Positions 45,957 to 57,678 of a stretch of 64,000 nucleotides of DNA are shown here, one piece after another (position 1 is the first letter of the stretch; each line of letters opens with the position of its first letter). The notes beneath the pieces are model-generated. The model was not told the origin of the DNA and did not search any database. It saw only the letters and a list, made by a program, of their open reading frames with translations. Position numbers and translations under genes: made by a program. Source of the DNA: Annona cherimola (Eukaryota > Streptophyta > Magnoliopsida > Magnoliales > Annonaceae); contig CM059973.1 of NCBI GenBank assembly GCA_030490835.1, forward strand, positions 51,960,008 to 52,024,007. Direction: 5' to 3'.

Positions 45957-48229
45957 TGTGAAACCCCATCAAGTTTAAAGCACAACAAATATAACTTAGA
46001 GCTTGTATAAGGATGGAATTTGCAATGTTCATGATATGGAGGGTTTATGATCACCTATATGGTTTTCAATAGATCTAAGCATGGTTAACTCATGTTGGCA
46101 TGAAAATTTAATAAAAGATATTAAATTTCATACTTTATGATTTAGATGGATGACATTTGAGTAACTAAGTAAACAAGGTGATTAAGTTAATCACTTTTAT
46201 TACTATGGTAATTATGTGTACTAAAACAAGAAATATACCAAAGGATGAAAAAGGATGTAGAGAATGCTTAGGTGGCATGTGCAATTAATGCTGGTTTTCA
46301 TTTTATTATTTGATTTAATACTTGATATATTAATATCTTGTGATGTATAATGTGGATTGATATGAAATTTTAAGGGAAAGCCTAAGTTGGTATGCCTACA
46401 TGATGAACGATTTGGATCATGAAAATTATGAATGGAAAGGGGTTAAATGATTAAAGTTATATGATATTTTATGAATTAAATTCATTTGCTAATATCTTAG
46501 CATATATTCATCATTTGAGATGAAACTTTTTATGACTAAGTAAGTTGAGATGTTCTAAGTGATGAATGGATTAGATTAAACCTAATCCCATTAAAAAGTG
46601 GTATTACAAATGGTTATAAAAATTAATGATGAAATCGACTTAAAGCATTTAACTTATGGGTATTAAAGGTAAATGCCATCAATGAGAAGCAAAAGTCAAT
46701 TTTGACTATTGAAGCCCACTTTTGAGGTGTCAAGTTATGGTGCATTGAGCAAGGGATAAGTCAACAAGCAATAAATAAAATGCATGATGACATGTAGCTG
46801 GGTATGAATGTTTCAAACTTGGATTTTAGGGAATTTTTGATAAAAAATTAAAATGCAAAATGCATGGTAATTTTGGCTAAGGATGATCTGGCTCAAAATG
46901 TGGCAATAATAGGGGCAAATGGATTGCTAGGATGAATGCAGCAACTAAATAATTTTATGCATTTTAAGTCATGAATAATGAAGTAGCATCAAGAGGGTTA
47001 GAGAAGCAACCTACAAATAAGAAATGGGCACCAATTAGATGGACGTTTTTAAGCATTGAGAGAGAGAAAACTTAAAAAAAATAGAAATTCAGCAAACAAC
47101 ACTAAAGGAGAAGAGAAAAGAAGGAAAATTCAGCAAAATAGGAGGGGAAAGGTAGACATTCAAACAGGTTTGAATTTGTTCTTATTATATGCTCACTTGA
47201 CACCCAACTAGATGATAAGGTAAATTTCTATTTACTTTAGGGAATTCATGGACTAAGCAAGATGATATAGGTTAAACTCTCATGTTTAAGGGGTGTTGAA
47301 TGATAATATCACATGTATATATAGTTAAATTGCATATATGATTGGGTTTGTGTGCTAATATATGAGTTGAACTTAGCAAAAATGAGACTAAATAGGGATG
47401 TTTGGAAACAAATGATAAATTCCAAAAATTTTGAAGTAAAATTCACTTGCTATAAGTTGTAAACAAGTGCTTAAAATGATTTCAAGAGTTATGGATAGGT
47501 TGCAATTCATGTATGCATCATTAAGATGCAATTAGAAAGTGAAACTGGATGGATTTAAGCACATAAGGGTTGTTTTGAAAAGGGAAGTAAGTCCCAAAAA
47601 TATTGGGTTGAATTTGGCTTGATAAAGGTGGTAAACAAGCCTTGAAAAGATCACAAGAGTGGTTGATAATTTGTAATTCATGTGGGTACCATTAAGGCGA
47701 AGTTGTAAAAGTAAAACTAGCGAAAATGAGATTAAATAGGGCTTTTATTGTATTTGAATATAAATTCTAGAAAATTCATTGGAATTTAACTTGTTAAAGG
47801 CTCTACACAAACCCTTAAACAACCACAAGGGTTGTTTATTAATAACCCTACATGTGCATATGGTTAAATGGAATTTTATGAAGTGAAATGTGGTGAAAAT
47901 GAGAATGTAAGTGGCTGTTTTGAAAATAAAAGTTAAATTCTAGATTTTTAGAATAGAATTTATCTTGCAATAGAGATTAAACAAGTACCTTAAGTAATTA
48001 AGAAAGTTTAGTATATTAAGTGTAAGTTTTAAAAAGGGGTTAAGCAAACAATCACTAGATTACGTAGAAATGTGTATGTGATTGTTTAAAAGATAGAGGT
48101 GAACTTTGGAAATCTTACTTGAACTTAGCTTGTTATAATTTCAAGTAAGTATCTCAAATCATACAAGAGATTAATTCCCTAAATTAGGGTAGATTAACTA
48201 TTAGAAAAATGGATATATGTGACTTAAAG
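45957..48229 (+). mobile_element. family-F LTR (F3), left part
   Basis: It starts TGTGAAACCCC, the family-F start, and follows the order of F1 (GAGATGAAAC block, purine-rich leader near 47080-47160, tandem units). It is broken at 48229 by a reverse family-F LTR. The last part appears at 59030-59840. About 0.8 kb equivalent to F1 12820-13600 is missing at the rejoin, so a deletion accompanied or followed the nesting. Confidence 0.7.
47370..47950 (+). repeat. tandem repeats of about 173 bp in LTR F3
   Basis: Blocks like AATGAGACTAAATAGGGATG recur at about 47381, 47552, 47724 and 47898, each followed by a TTCCAAAAAT-like block, a GTAAACAAG-like block and a TTCATGT-like block. Four diverged units are visible. 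Confidence 0.7.
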
Positions 48230-50414
48230 TCCGGTGCCCCACCCGAGCATCACAACCTTACTTTAAGATCTATCGATTGGTAAACGTGATCAGGATTGTT
48301 GCCTTGTCACACGACGGGCTTATTGGATATTTATCCACTTAATCCTAACTCCTTAGGAGTTTACATCATTCTATTCATATCAATTTTCATCAAATGCCTT
48401 TTTAGGACATTATTCCATTTGAGATATATAAATATGATTTCATAAATTCCATACTTAATTATATCATGATCAATCATACCTTATCATTTGACTATAACTT
48501 TTTTCTTTTTTTGCTATTTATAGTCATAGTCACCATTCATAGTCATAAACATAACATAATCCTTCTACAATATTGAATAACAATTTAATTGACATCATTC
48601 ATGCAACCACACAATTCATAAAATTCATTCACAGGTAACTTATAGAAATTCATATTTTCTTGAATCTCCACGATTTCTATTTACATGGTTCTTCCCTTCA
48701 CCTGTCTTTAGGATTTGAAAAACAAAATCATGAGTCGAACTCAATAAGCAAGCTATAAGGTTTTCAGATAATTCATTTTCATTGAAAATAACTTGAAAAG
48801 CCAAACTATACCCATTCGAGGGTATATCTTAAAACATGCTTCTTATACCCGTCTAGGGTATGTCATAAATAATGAGATGCATTATTTAAAACCATGACAT
48901 CCCTTTGGATAAAAGCTAGTTAGGCAACCATCCACTTTCATCCTCTCTCCCATACCAGGGAGGCGCCGCCGGCCCTAGGCCTCTATTAGCGACTTGGCCG
49001 CACCAAAGGGGGACATTCGGTCCGCTTACACCTTTGAGGTTGACCTCATGCTTTGTGCACATGCTTCCTTTCATAAATATGAACTTTGACATGCTAATAT
49101 GATTTTTCATTCATAAACCCATGATTCATCATTTGACAAAAGTACTTGAAAAGTAGTAAGCAATTTATTTATTTCATTTGAAATATCATTTCAATACACA
49201 TTTAGATAAGGAATAACCATCCTTAAACAACTTAGAAAGAATTGAAATTATTCATTTGTTAACTCATTTAGAATATCATTGATAATCATTTGATCACATT
49301 TGATAAAACAAAAGTATTTAGAAAACTGCTTGCTTACCTTGTTCGCTTAGCTTTTCGTCTCGCTTATCTCTTTGCCTTTGCCTATACATAAACATAGCAT
49401 TGCATTCATAACAATCCATTTGCTTGCATTCACTTAGTTTTCCAATCCATAATCCATATCATAAATAATTAACTTGGATTTTCAAGTCGATCATACATAC
49501 ACACATTCACTTGTGCATTACATCATCCATTCCATATTATGTTTTAATTCCATATTTAGGGTAAACACATAACATTCATTCATAATTCAACATATGGGGA
49601 TTTATATCTCCCATTAACCATTTCTCATCTATTTTCCAATTTTCTTACGTCAATGCTCATTCTAAGCATATATGTGACTTTTTAAACTTCATAAACAAAT
49701 CTCGACATTTGGGATAACTAAAATCCATTCATACAACAACATCCTTATGAATTTCATCACATATTCATGCATATTTTGCATTTTAACAATTCTACTTAAG
49801 TCATATATCATCCATTCATACATACGTTCTACATACATTCAACATACAACACATATTATGTGTTTCTTAAAATTTCTCAACACAGAAACTTACACCCATT
49901 TTCAAAATCATTAAACCCTTAATTAACATATACTCTAGGGTTTAATTTTGGATTTTTAATCCATTTATCACTGGGTTCCAAAACAGCCATGTTAGGACCC
50001 GTTTTTCATCCTTTCAACGCCTCTTTCAAGACTTAAATCTTAACAGATTTTTAAGTCATAATTTTCAGCAACTAAACATGCTTTTCTTAAACCAAATTTA
50101 GGGTATTATGATACATTTAAAATCCATAGTTTATTTGCTTCCATAACAGCAACATTTTCAAGCATATAGGGTATCCATTTTGACCCGTTTCAACGTGTCC
50201 ATACACATGTCCTTAAAATCAGATTTAGAGCAAATATTTCCAAGCCCTTTTGGACACTCAAAGTAACTTAATCCTAGGGTAATTTACCCTCCATAACATC
50301 CATAAATCATTTGTTTACAAACAGCAACAAAAATCACATGTAAAGTACCCGTTTTGGCCCCATTTGGACGTTCCAAACATATACCTTAAAAAATCAGATT
50401 TAGGCCAAACTCAT
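48230..50414 (-). mobile_element. family-F LTR (F4), reverse, truncated
   Basis: It begins TCCGGTGCCCCACCCGAGC (degraded TGTGGTGCCCC) and follows the reverse order seen in F2: GATTGGTAAACGTGATCAGG, GAGTCGAACTCAATAAGC, GGCGCCGCCGGCC and CGGTCCGCTTAC. It is interrupted at 50415 by another reverse copy. Part of its remainder may be in 57679-59029. Confidence 0.75.
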
Positions 50415-51215
50415 TGTGGCGCCCCGAACCGAGGTGCCTAGAAGCCTTACTCCGGGATCGTTTTGATTGGTAAACGTGACTCAGGATTGTTTCCCTGATC
50501 ACACGGCTGGATTTTTTTTTTTTCATCAATACATGGAAAATTCCCATCATTCATCCAATTTGAAATATATTTCACATAACACAGTTATGATCAAAAACTA
50601 TTCCATAAACATTTTTATTGGAATAAAAATATTCCCTTTTCATCTCAAAATTATCATCGTTGTCTTTACATAAAGTTTACATAAACATCATTTATATCAA
50701 AAACTACATAACACTTGGCATGCTGCCTTCATCATCATTTCCTGTCTGTTGTTGAAAAAGCATGGGTGAGTAATAATACTCAGTAAGCAAGCTATACATA
50801 ATTTTTCAATCATTTTCATGCATTTCATAAAATGCAAATGCAATGCATACATAGCATTCATGACATTCCTTTGGATGCAACGCTAGCTAGGCGCCCATCC
50901 CATACATGCTCCCATTTCAGGGAGGTCGCCGCCGGCCTGGGCCTATTAAGCGACTTGGCAATAGCGAGGGGGACATCCGGTCCGCTTACTACCTCGACTA
51001 AGGCCTATTCCTCGTGCACATGCTCATTCTCATACACATGCCGGCATGATATTTGCAAATCATAAACAATTTCATAAAAAGCATTTAATAAATAATTTCA
51101 CAAAACGAACTTCAGTTCATGTAAAGCAGTTATAGGTATGGCCAACCTTAAATAAATTTCATAAAGCAACTTGCAAATAATTTCAAGCATTTTGGAAATA
51201 ATTTGCAAAACATAT
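50415..51215 (-). mobile_element. family-F LTR (F5), reverse, outer end
   Basis: It starts with TGTGGCGCCCCGAACC and reads GGTGCCTAGAAGCCTTACTC and the other blocks as in F2. Sirevirus E is inserted at its inner edge. The bases before it are CTCAT. Confidence 0.75.
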
Positions 51216-52081
51216 TGTTGGAAACAATACTTCAAAACAAAGTAAAATTGACCAAAGATTAAGTTTTGATGATTAACAACAACTAACTTGAGTATATTTA
51301 AAGGACTAATGAGTTTGCTATTTGTTTTAAGGAACTTAAGTAGCCAAGTCGATCCCCAAGTCGACTTGGACTTCGACTTAGGGTGAAGTCGATCCCAAAG
51401 TCGACTTAACTATCGACTTGAGAAAGAACCGCAAAGGCAAAATCAACTTGCAGGTGAAGTCGCATCCCAAGTCGACTCCACATGCGACTTGGGAAGCCAA
51501 GTCGCAAACGAAGTCGACCTCGCTATCGACTTCAAACATGAAAAACTGTCCAGAGCTGAATGTTGGGGCACGAAGCTGCCCAAGTCGCAGGCCAAGTCGA
51601 CTCCATGTGCGACTTGGCTGAAGTCGCAGACAAAGTCGACTTCATCCGCGACTTGAGAAGTTCAGACTTCAGAGATGCAGTTTCAAAGCCTATTCAAAGA
51701 ATCTCTCACTCAAGTTCAAAGCAAAGATTCAATATGGAGATCAAATCAAGTCTATCAAGTCTTAAAGACCAACTGAGTCAAATGCAAAGCAAGGCGCATG
51801 ATTCGAAACTCAAGCTCTCCTAAGAATCATCAAGGAAACAAGCCAAGCAAGATAGAGGAAGATCAAATGAAGAACAAAGCATACTTTGACGAAGACCAAG
51901 TCAAGTCGCAACCCAAGTCGACTCCATGATCGACTTGAGTTGAAGTCGGAAGCCAAAGTCGACTCAAGACTCAGACTTGGAACCTGACAAGGTGAAGTCG
52001 CACCCGAAGTCGACTTCACCTGCGACTTGGGTCAAGTTGATGCCCAAGTCGACCCTGACTGAAACTTGAAGTTGCGACGGA

Positions 52082-52165
52082 GAAGCGAAGTCGCACCCGA
52101 AGTCGACTCCATCTGCGACTTGGGCGAAGTCGCATCCGAAGTCGACTCCACATGCGACTTGGGTC
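52082..52165 (+). repeat. two 39-bp tandem palindromic units in the LTR of E
   Basis: Each unit reads AAGTCGCA, then GAAGTCGACTCC, then TGCGACTTGGG, so the unit is nearly symmetrical about the central GTCGAC. The same pair is present in the 3' LTR at 56885-56965. Confidence 0.85.
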
Positions 52166-52193
52166 GCAACGGTCGGAATTTATTCGAACGTTG

Positions 52194-52208
52194 GCGCATT
52201 AAATGCGC
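52194..52208. repeat. perfect 15-bp inverted repeat upstream of the TATA box (element E)
   Basis: GCGCATTAAATGCGC is symmetrical around a single A. It is also present at 56994-57008 in the 3' LTR and as GCGCATTTAATGCGC at 42504-42518 in D. It lies about 40 bases before the TATA box. Confidence 0.85.
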
Positions 52209-52245
52209 GCCACCTACTCTCTAACGTTCGGATACCCTCCAAAAC

Positions 52246-52253
52246 TATAAAAG
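52246..52253 (+). promoter_or_regulatory. TATA box of the LTR of E
   Basis: TATAAAAG follows the inverted repeat. The 3' LTR carries the same box at 57046-57053. It is the best candidate core promoter in the window. Confidence 0.75.
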
Positions 52254-52880
52254 GGATTCATGGTGGACGAGGGAAGTAGCTGAGAATCATTAAGTGTGCA
52301 TAACTACCATCTACAAGAGCTTTAAAGAGATCAAGCCAATTAAAGAGGAAGAACTTTGCTTCAAACTGCAAGAGCTCAACTACTGATCATTCAAAGCCAA
52401 TTCAACAAGTTCTTCTCTGCGCCAAACTGTTTCTACACACCTGTAAAGTGTAGTTTTCTTATTGTTTCTTTTGTATGTGTTAAACTTGATTTAGTTTGAG
52501 GAACTAAGATCAAGTGCAAGCAAAGTAGTGTGTGATTGGAGTGTAACTCATCACCTACTTGTGCTGTGATTTGTTGATGCCTCCTAGAGCTGCAAATCTA
52601 GAAGAGAGCAGTGACTCTAATTGTATTAAGAGAATACAATAGTGGAACCTAAGTCACAAGGAGTGTGAGCTTGGAAGAGTGGAGTAGGGAGGTTGCCCGA
52701 ACCACTATAAAAATCCTGTGTGTTTGATTTATATTCCTGCTCTCTACATTATATTATTTTCAATTTCATTTCTTCATTAAGGGGACTAGATTAGTCCGGG
52801 GTTAAGTTTCTGTTATAAATTTTAAATACCCAATTCACCCCTCCCCTCTTGGGTTTTGCCATCAACTCGGGACCAACAAG

Positions 52881-52892
52881 TGGTATCAGAGC
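52881..52892 (+). other. primer binding site of Sirevirus E (tRNA-Met)
   Basis: TGGTATCAGAGC follows the 5' LTR after two bases, as in elements A and D. Confidence 0.95.
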
Positions 52893-52926
52893 AGGTCTTT
52901 GAGTTTACCAAAGAGATCTTATTAAT

Positions 52927-55900
52927 ATGGCATCCCAATCTACTTTCGTTCCTGTATTTGCTGAAGGCCAATCCTTTACAAGGCCATCGTTGTTTGATGG
53001 GAGCAATTTTAGATATTGGAAGCTTCGTATGAAGCAACTCATCATGGCTACCGACATGGATTCTTAGATTGCTATCCAAGATGGAGTAATCTTGCCTACC
53101 GATGAAAGAGCTTCCAAATGGACCGATGAGGAAGTAAGAATTGTTAAGAGCAACGCCAAAGCTATGAACTCTTTATTTTGTGCTCTTACTGCTTCTGAAT
53201 ATGATAGAGTATCCTCTTGCTTAACCGCCAAAGAGATATGGGATACGCTAACCTCTATCTATGAAGGAACTTCTCAAGTCCAAGAGACGAGAAGAAATAT
53301 TTTGATTAGAGAACTAGAAAACTTTAGAATGCTAGAAAGAGAAAATATCTCTGAAATGTTTGCTAGATTCTCGAAAATTACTAATGCTCTAAAAGGTCTT
53401 GGAAAGGCTATATCTGAATCTGAGCAGGTCATGAAGATTTTAAGAGCTCTACCCGAATCATGGACTCCAAAGATCACTGCAATAGAAGAAGCCAAGGACC
53501 TTAACACGCTAAAACTTGAAGACTTAATTAGCTCACTCATGTCACATGAGCTAATTAAGAAAAGAAATGAGGATCAACACAGAGGCAAAAGAGCAATTGC
53601 TTTGAAAGCCGCACAAGACACAGATGACTCCTCTTCTTCTCAAAACAACGACGAAATCGCCCTACTCACAAAACGTTTCAGAAAATTTGTGAGGAAAGAC
53701 AAAAGTTTCAGAAGCTTCAAGGATAGAACTCCCAGAGAAAAGAAGAAAGAATCAACCAAATGCTATCGATGCGGCGGTTCGGGACATATGCAAGCTCAAT
53801 GTCCAACTCCCGAAGAAAGCAAAGTAAAAGAACAAAGAAAAGATCGAGGGGACAATAAAAGATTCCAAAGATACAAAGGAAGAGGTATGTACGTGAATGA
53901 CGAGGAATCTACAACGAGTAACTCCTCAACCGATGAAATCGAAGTAGAAGAATGTGCAAGAATTTGCTGCATGGCACAAATCGAGCAAGAAGAACAAACT
54001 ATCTCAACAAAATGCACAAGTAATGAAGAGACATGTTTTAAGGCAAAGGCAAATAATGAATGGTTCATGGATAGCGGTTGCTCAAGGCACATGACCGGTG
54101 AAAGAAGCTTATTTCATAAACTTAAGCCTTGCAACAATGGAATGGTTGCCTTTGGCAATAATGAAAAAGGTAAAATTAAAGGTAAAGAAAATATACATAG
54201 TATTTCAAATGCATGCATGGAAGATGTTTTGTTTGTTGAAGGACTCAAACACAATTTAATGAGCATTAGCCAATTATGTGATAAAGGATACAAAGTTGTG
54301 TTTGAATCATCTATATGTAATGTATTTGATGGAGAATATATCATGTTTAGTGGTAAAAGATATGGAAATGTATATTTGGTTTCACTTGATGAATTAAATG
54401 GTCAATGTCTAATGGCCATTGATAATGATCCATGGGTTTGGCATAAAAGGCTTGGACATATAAACATGGGAAACATAAAGACCCTATGGAAAAAGAGTTT
54501 GGTAGAAGGATTACCAAGATTGAAATATGACAAGGACAAGATTTGTAAGGCATGTCAATTATCAAAATAACCCAAGATGCCTTTCTCTACCAAAAAGGAA
54601 ATTTCCACCACTAAGCCACTTGAATTGCTACACATGGATCTATACGGGCCATCCGACATTCTAACCATTGGTGGAAAGAAATATGTATTTGTCATAGTTG
54701 ATGATTTTTCAATATTCACATGGATAATTCTCTTAGCTAGTAAAGACAAAGCCTTCTCTATGTTTGCAACTTTTGTAAATTTGGTGCAAAATGAAAAACA
54801 AAGTACTATTGTGACCATAAGAAGCGATCATGGTGGCGAATTCGAAAACAAACGATTCATGGAATTTTGCAATGAAAAAGGAATTCACCACACATTTTCT
54901 GCACCAAGAACTCCACAACAAAATGGAGTAGTTGAAAGGAAAAATAGAACTATACAAGAGATGGCTAGAACTATGCTAAATGAGAGCAATTTATCCAAGA
55001 AATTTTGGGGTGAAGCTGTAAGTACAGCTTGTCATGTATTGAGCCGTGTTACCATTCGAGCAATCTTGAAAAAGACCCCATATGAACTATGGAAAGGAAG
55101 GAAACCAAATATCTCTTATTTTCATGCTTTTGGATGTACATGTTATGTTTTGAACAATGGAAAAGCCAACTTGGGTAAACTAGATGCTAAAAGCGATGAG
55201 GCAATATTCCTTGGTTATTCATCAAATAGCAAAGCATATAGAGTATTCAATAAACGAAACCAAGTTGTAGAAGAATCCATACATGTTGTATTTGATGAAA
55301 TTAACCAAACTCCAAGAAAGAAGGATGAACTAAGTGATGCAGATGAGACAAAAGGCAAAGAACAACCAAAGGAACTCGAGCTCAAGCCAGAAAATCTCGT
55401 GGAGGAAGAGGTAAGTGAAGGTGATGATTCTTACAAACCTCCAACTAATTTAAAGTTCAAAAATGCCCATCCAATTGAGCAAGTTATTGGAAATATATAT
55501 GAAGGAGTAAAAACTAGAAGATCAAAACAAAACGTTTATGGTCAATATGCTTTTGTATCTAAAATTGAACCAAATACCATTGAACAAGCTCTCAATGATG
55601 AAAATTGGGTTATTGCAATGCAAGAAGAGCTAAACCAATTCGAAAGAAACAATGTATGACATTTAGTTCCTAGACCAAATAATCACACTATCATTGGTAC
55701 CAAATGGGTATTTAGGAACAAATTAGATGAAAGCGGACTTGTAATTAGAAACAAGGCCAGATTAGTATCCAAAGGGTATTCCCAAGAAGAAGGAATTGAT
55801 TTTGAAGAATCATATGCACCCGTGGCTAGATTAGAAGCCATACGTATTTTACTAGCATTTGCTTCTCATATGAATTTCGAACTGTTCCAAATGGATGTAA

Positions 55901-56871
55901 AAAGTGCATTTTTGAATGGCTATTTGAATGAAGAAGTATATGTTGAACAACCCCCTGGTTTTGAAGAAAAGAATCAATCAAAGTATGTTTATAAATTGAC
56001 CAAAGCATTATATGGACTAAAACAACCTACAAGAGCTTGGTATGAAAGGTTGAACAAATTTCTGATTGATCATGAATTTCTAAGAGGGAAAGTAGATACT
56101 ACTTTGTTCATCAAATACAAAAATAAAAATATTTTAATTGTACAGATTTATGTAGATGACATAATTTTCGGTGCTACTGACGAAAATCTTTGTCAAGAAT
56201 TTTCTAAGATTATGCAGAGCGAATTCGAAATGAGCATGATGGGAGAACTAAATTTCTTCCTTGGACTGCAAATCAAGCAACAAAATGAAGGGATATTCTT
56301 GAACCAATCCAAGTACGTCAAAGAGATGCTCAAGAAATTTGGAATGCAAAATAGCAAAGGAGCAAATACTCCAATGAGCTCTACAATCAAAATCGACACA
56401 GATGAAAACGCTAAATGTATCGATCAAAAGCTTTATAGAAGCATGATAGGATCTTTGCTATACTTAACTGCTTCTAGACCTGATATTTTATTCAGTGTTT
56501 GTATGTGTTCGAGATTTCAAGCATGTCCTAAAGAATCACATTTACTTGCTGTAAAAAGGATTTTTAAATATTTGATAAAAACTACCAATCTTGGACTATG
56601 GTATCCAAAGGGGTCAACCTTTGATTTAATCGGCTATTCGGATGCAGATTTTGCCGGCTATAAAGTAGATAGAAAGAGTACTAGTGGAACTTGTCAGTTT
56701 CTTGGACATATGTTAGTTTCATGGTACTCAAGAAAACAAACAAGTGTTGCTCTATCTACTGCGGAAGCCGAATACATAGCCGCCGGTAGTTGTTGTGCCC
56801 AATTGCTTTGGATGAAACAACAATTGAAAGATTATGGTATTGATTATGTTGATATTCCTATTAGATGTTGA
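52927..56871 (+). pseudogene. gag-pol polyprotein of Sirevirus E
   Basis: One frame runs for 1315 codons from ATG 52927 and is broken only by TAG (53065-53067, where others have Trp), TAA (54568-54570, where D has Gln) and TGA (55657-55659). Gag includes the zinc knuckle CYRCGGSGHMQAQC (residues 279-292). Protease has D382-S-G. Integrase has D571, D634 and E670, the last two 35 residues apart, and RT has YVDD with Asp 1077 and 1078. RNase H starts ([13 protein letters not shown]) but is cut off at the deletion join. The Gag coiled coil and second zinc knuckle are missing at 54030/54031, between KCTSNEE and TCFKAKANN, without loss of frame. Catalytic residues are all kept, unlike in D. Confidence 0.92.
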
Positions 56872-56883
56872 TATTCCTTTAAC

Positions 56884-57678
56884 AGCGAAGTCGCACCCGA
56901 AGTCGACTCCATCTGCGACTTGGGTGAAGTCGCATCCGAAGTCGACTCCACCTGCGACTTGGGTCGCAACGGTCGAAAAATATTCGAACGTTGGCGCATT
57001 AAATGCGCGCCACCTACTTTCAAACGTTCGGATTCCCTCCACAATTATAAAAGGCATTCATTGTGGACGAGGGAAGTAGCTGGAAATCATAAAGAGTGCA
57101 TAACTACCATCTACAAGAGCTTTAAAGAGATCAAGCTAACCAAAGAGGAAGAACTTTGCTTCAAACTGCAAGAGGTCAACTACAGATCATACAAAGCCAC
57201 TTCAACAAGTTCTTCTCTGCGCCAAATTGCTTCTACACATCTGTAAAGTGTAGTTTTCTTATTGTTTCTGTTGTATGTGTTAAACTTGATTTAGTTTGAG
57301 GAACTAAGATCAAGTGTAAGCAAAGTAGTGTGTGATTGGAGTGTGACTCATCACCTACTTGTGCTGTGTTTTGTTGATGTCACCTAGAGCTGGAATCTAG
57401 AAGAGAGCAGTGGCTCTAATTGTATTAAGAGAATACAATAGTGGAACCCAAGTCACAAGGAGTGTGAGCTTGGAAGAGTGGAGTAGGGAGGTTGCCCGAA
57501 CCACTATAAAAATCCTGTGTGCTTGATTTATACTTTTGCTATTTACATTGTTTTCCATTTCGTTTCTCCATTAAGGGGACTGGATTAATCCGGGGATAAG
57601 CTTCTGTTTAAGATATAATTTTTAAATACCCAATTCACCCCTCCCCTCTTGGGTTTTTCCATCAACTCGGGACCAACA
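56884..57678 (+). repeat. 3' LTR of Sirevirus E, 5'-truncated
   Basis: It starts inside the palindrome array (AGCGAAGTCGC) and is similar to 52084-52878 to its end CCAACA. The inverted repeat (56994-57008) and TATA box (57046-57053) are kept. Confidence 0.93.

Larger units (their letters stand above)
51216..52878 (+). repeat. 5' LTR of Sirevirus E
   Basis: The 1663-bp LTR holds 12 GTCGAC sites between 51360 and 52146, the last ones in 39-bp tandem units, then the perfect palindrome GCGCATTAAATGCGC (52194-52208) and TATAAAAG (52246-52253). It has TGTTGG...CCAACA ends. Confidence 0.95.
51216..57678 (+). mobile_element. Sirevirus (Ty1/copia) element E, internally deleted
   Basis: A full 5' LTR (51216-52878), tRNA-Met primer site and a single long gag-pol frame are followed by an abrupt join into the second half of a 3' LTR (56884-57678). 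The end of RNase H, the whole envelope-like region, the PPT and the first half of the 3' LTR are lost. Coding sequence is the best preserved Sirevirus sequence in the window. Flanks CATAT and ATATC do not form a clean 5-bp duplication. Confidence 0.93.

Noticed and set aside
51360..52165. Regularly repeated short palindromes, superficially like a CRISPR array
   Set aside because: Spacing is irregular, units lie inside an LTR, and the host is a plant; they are LTR motifs.
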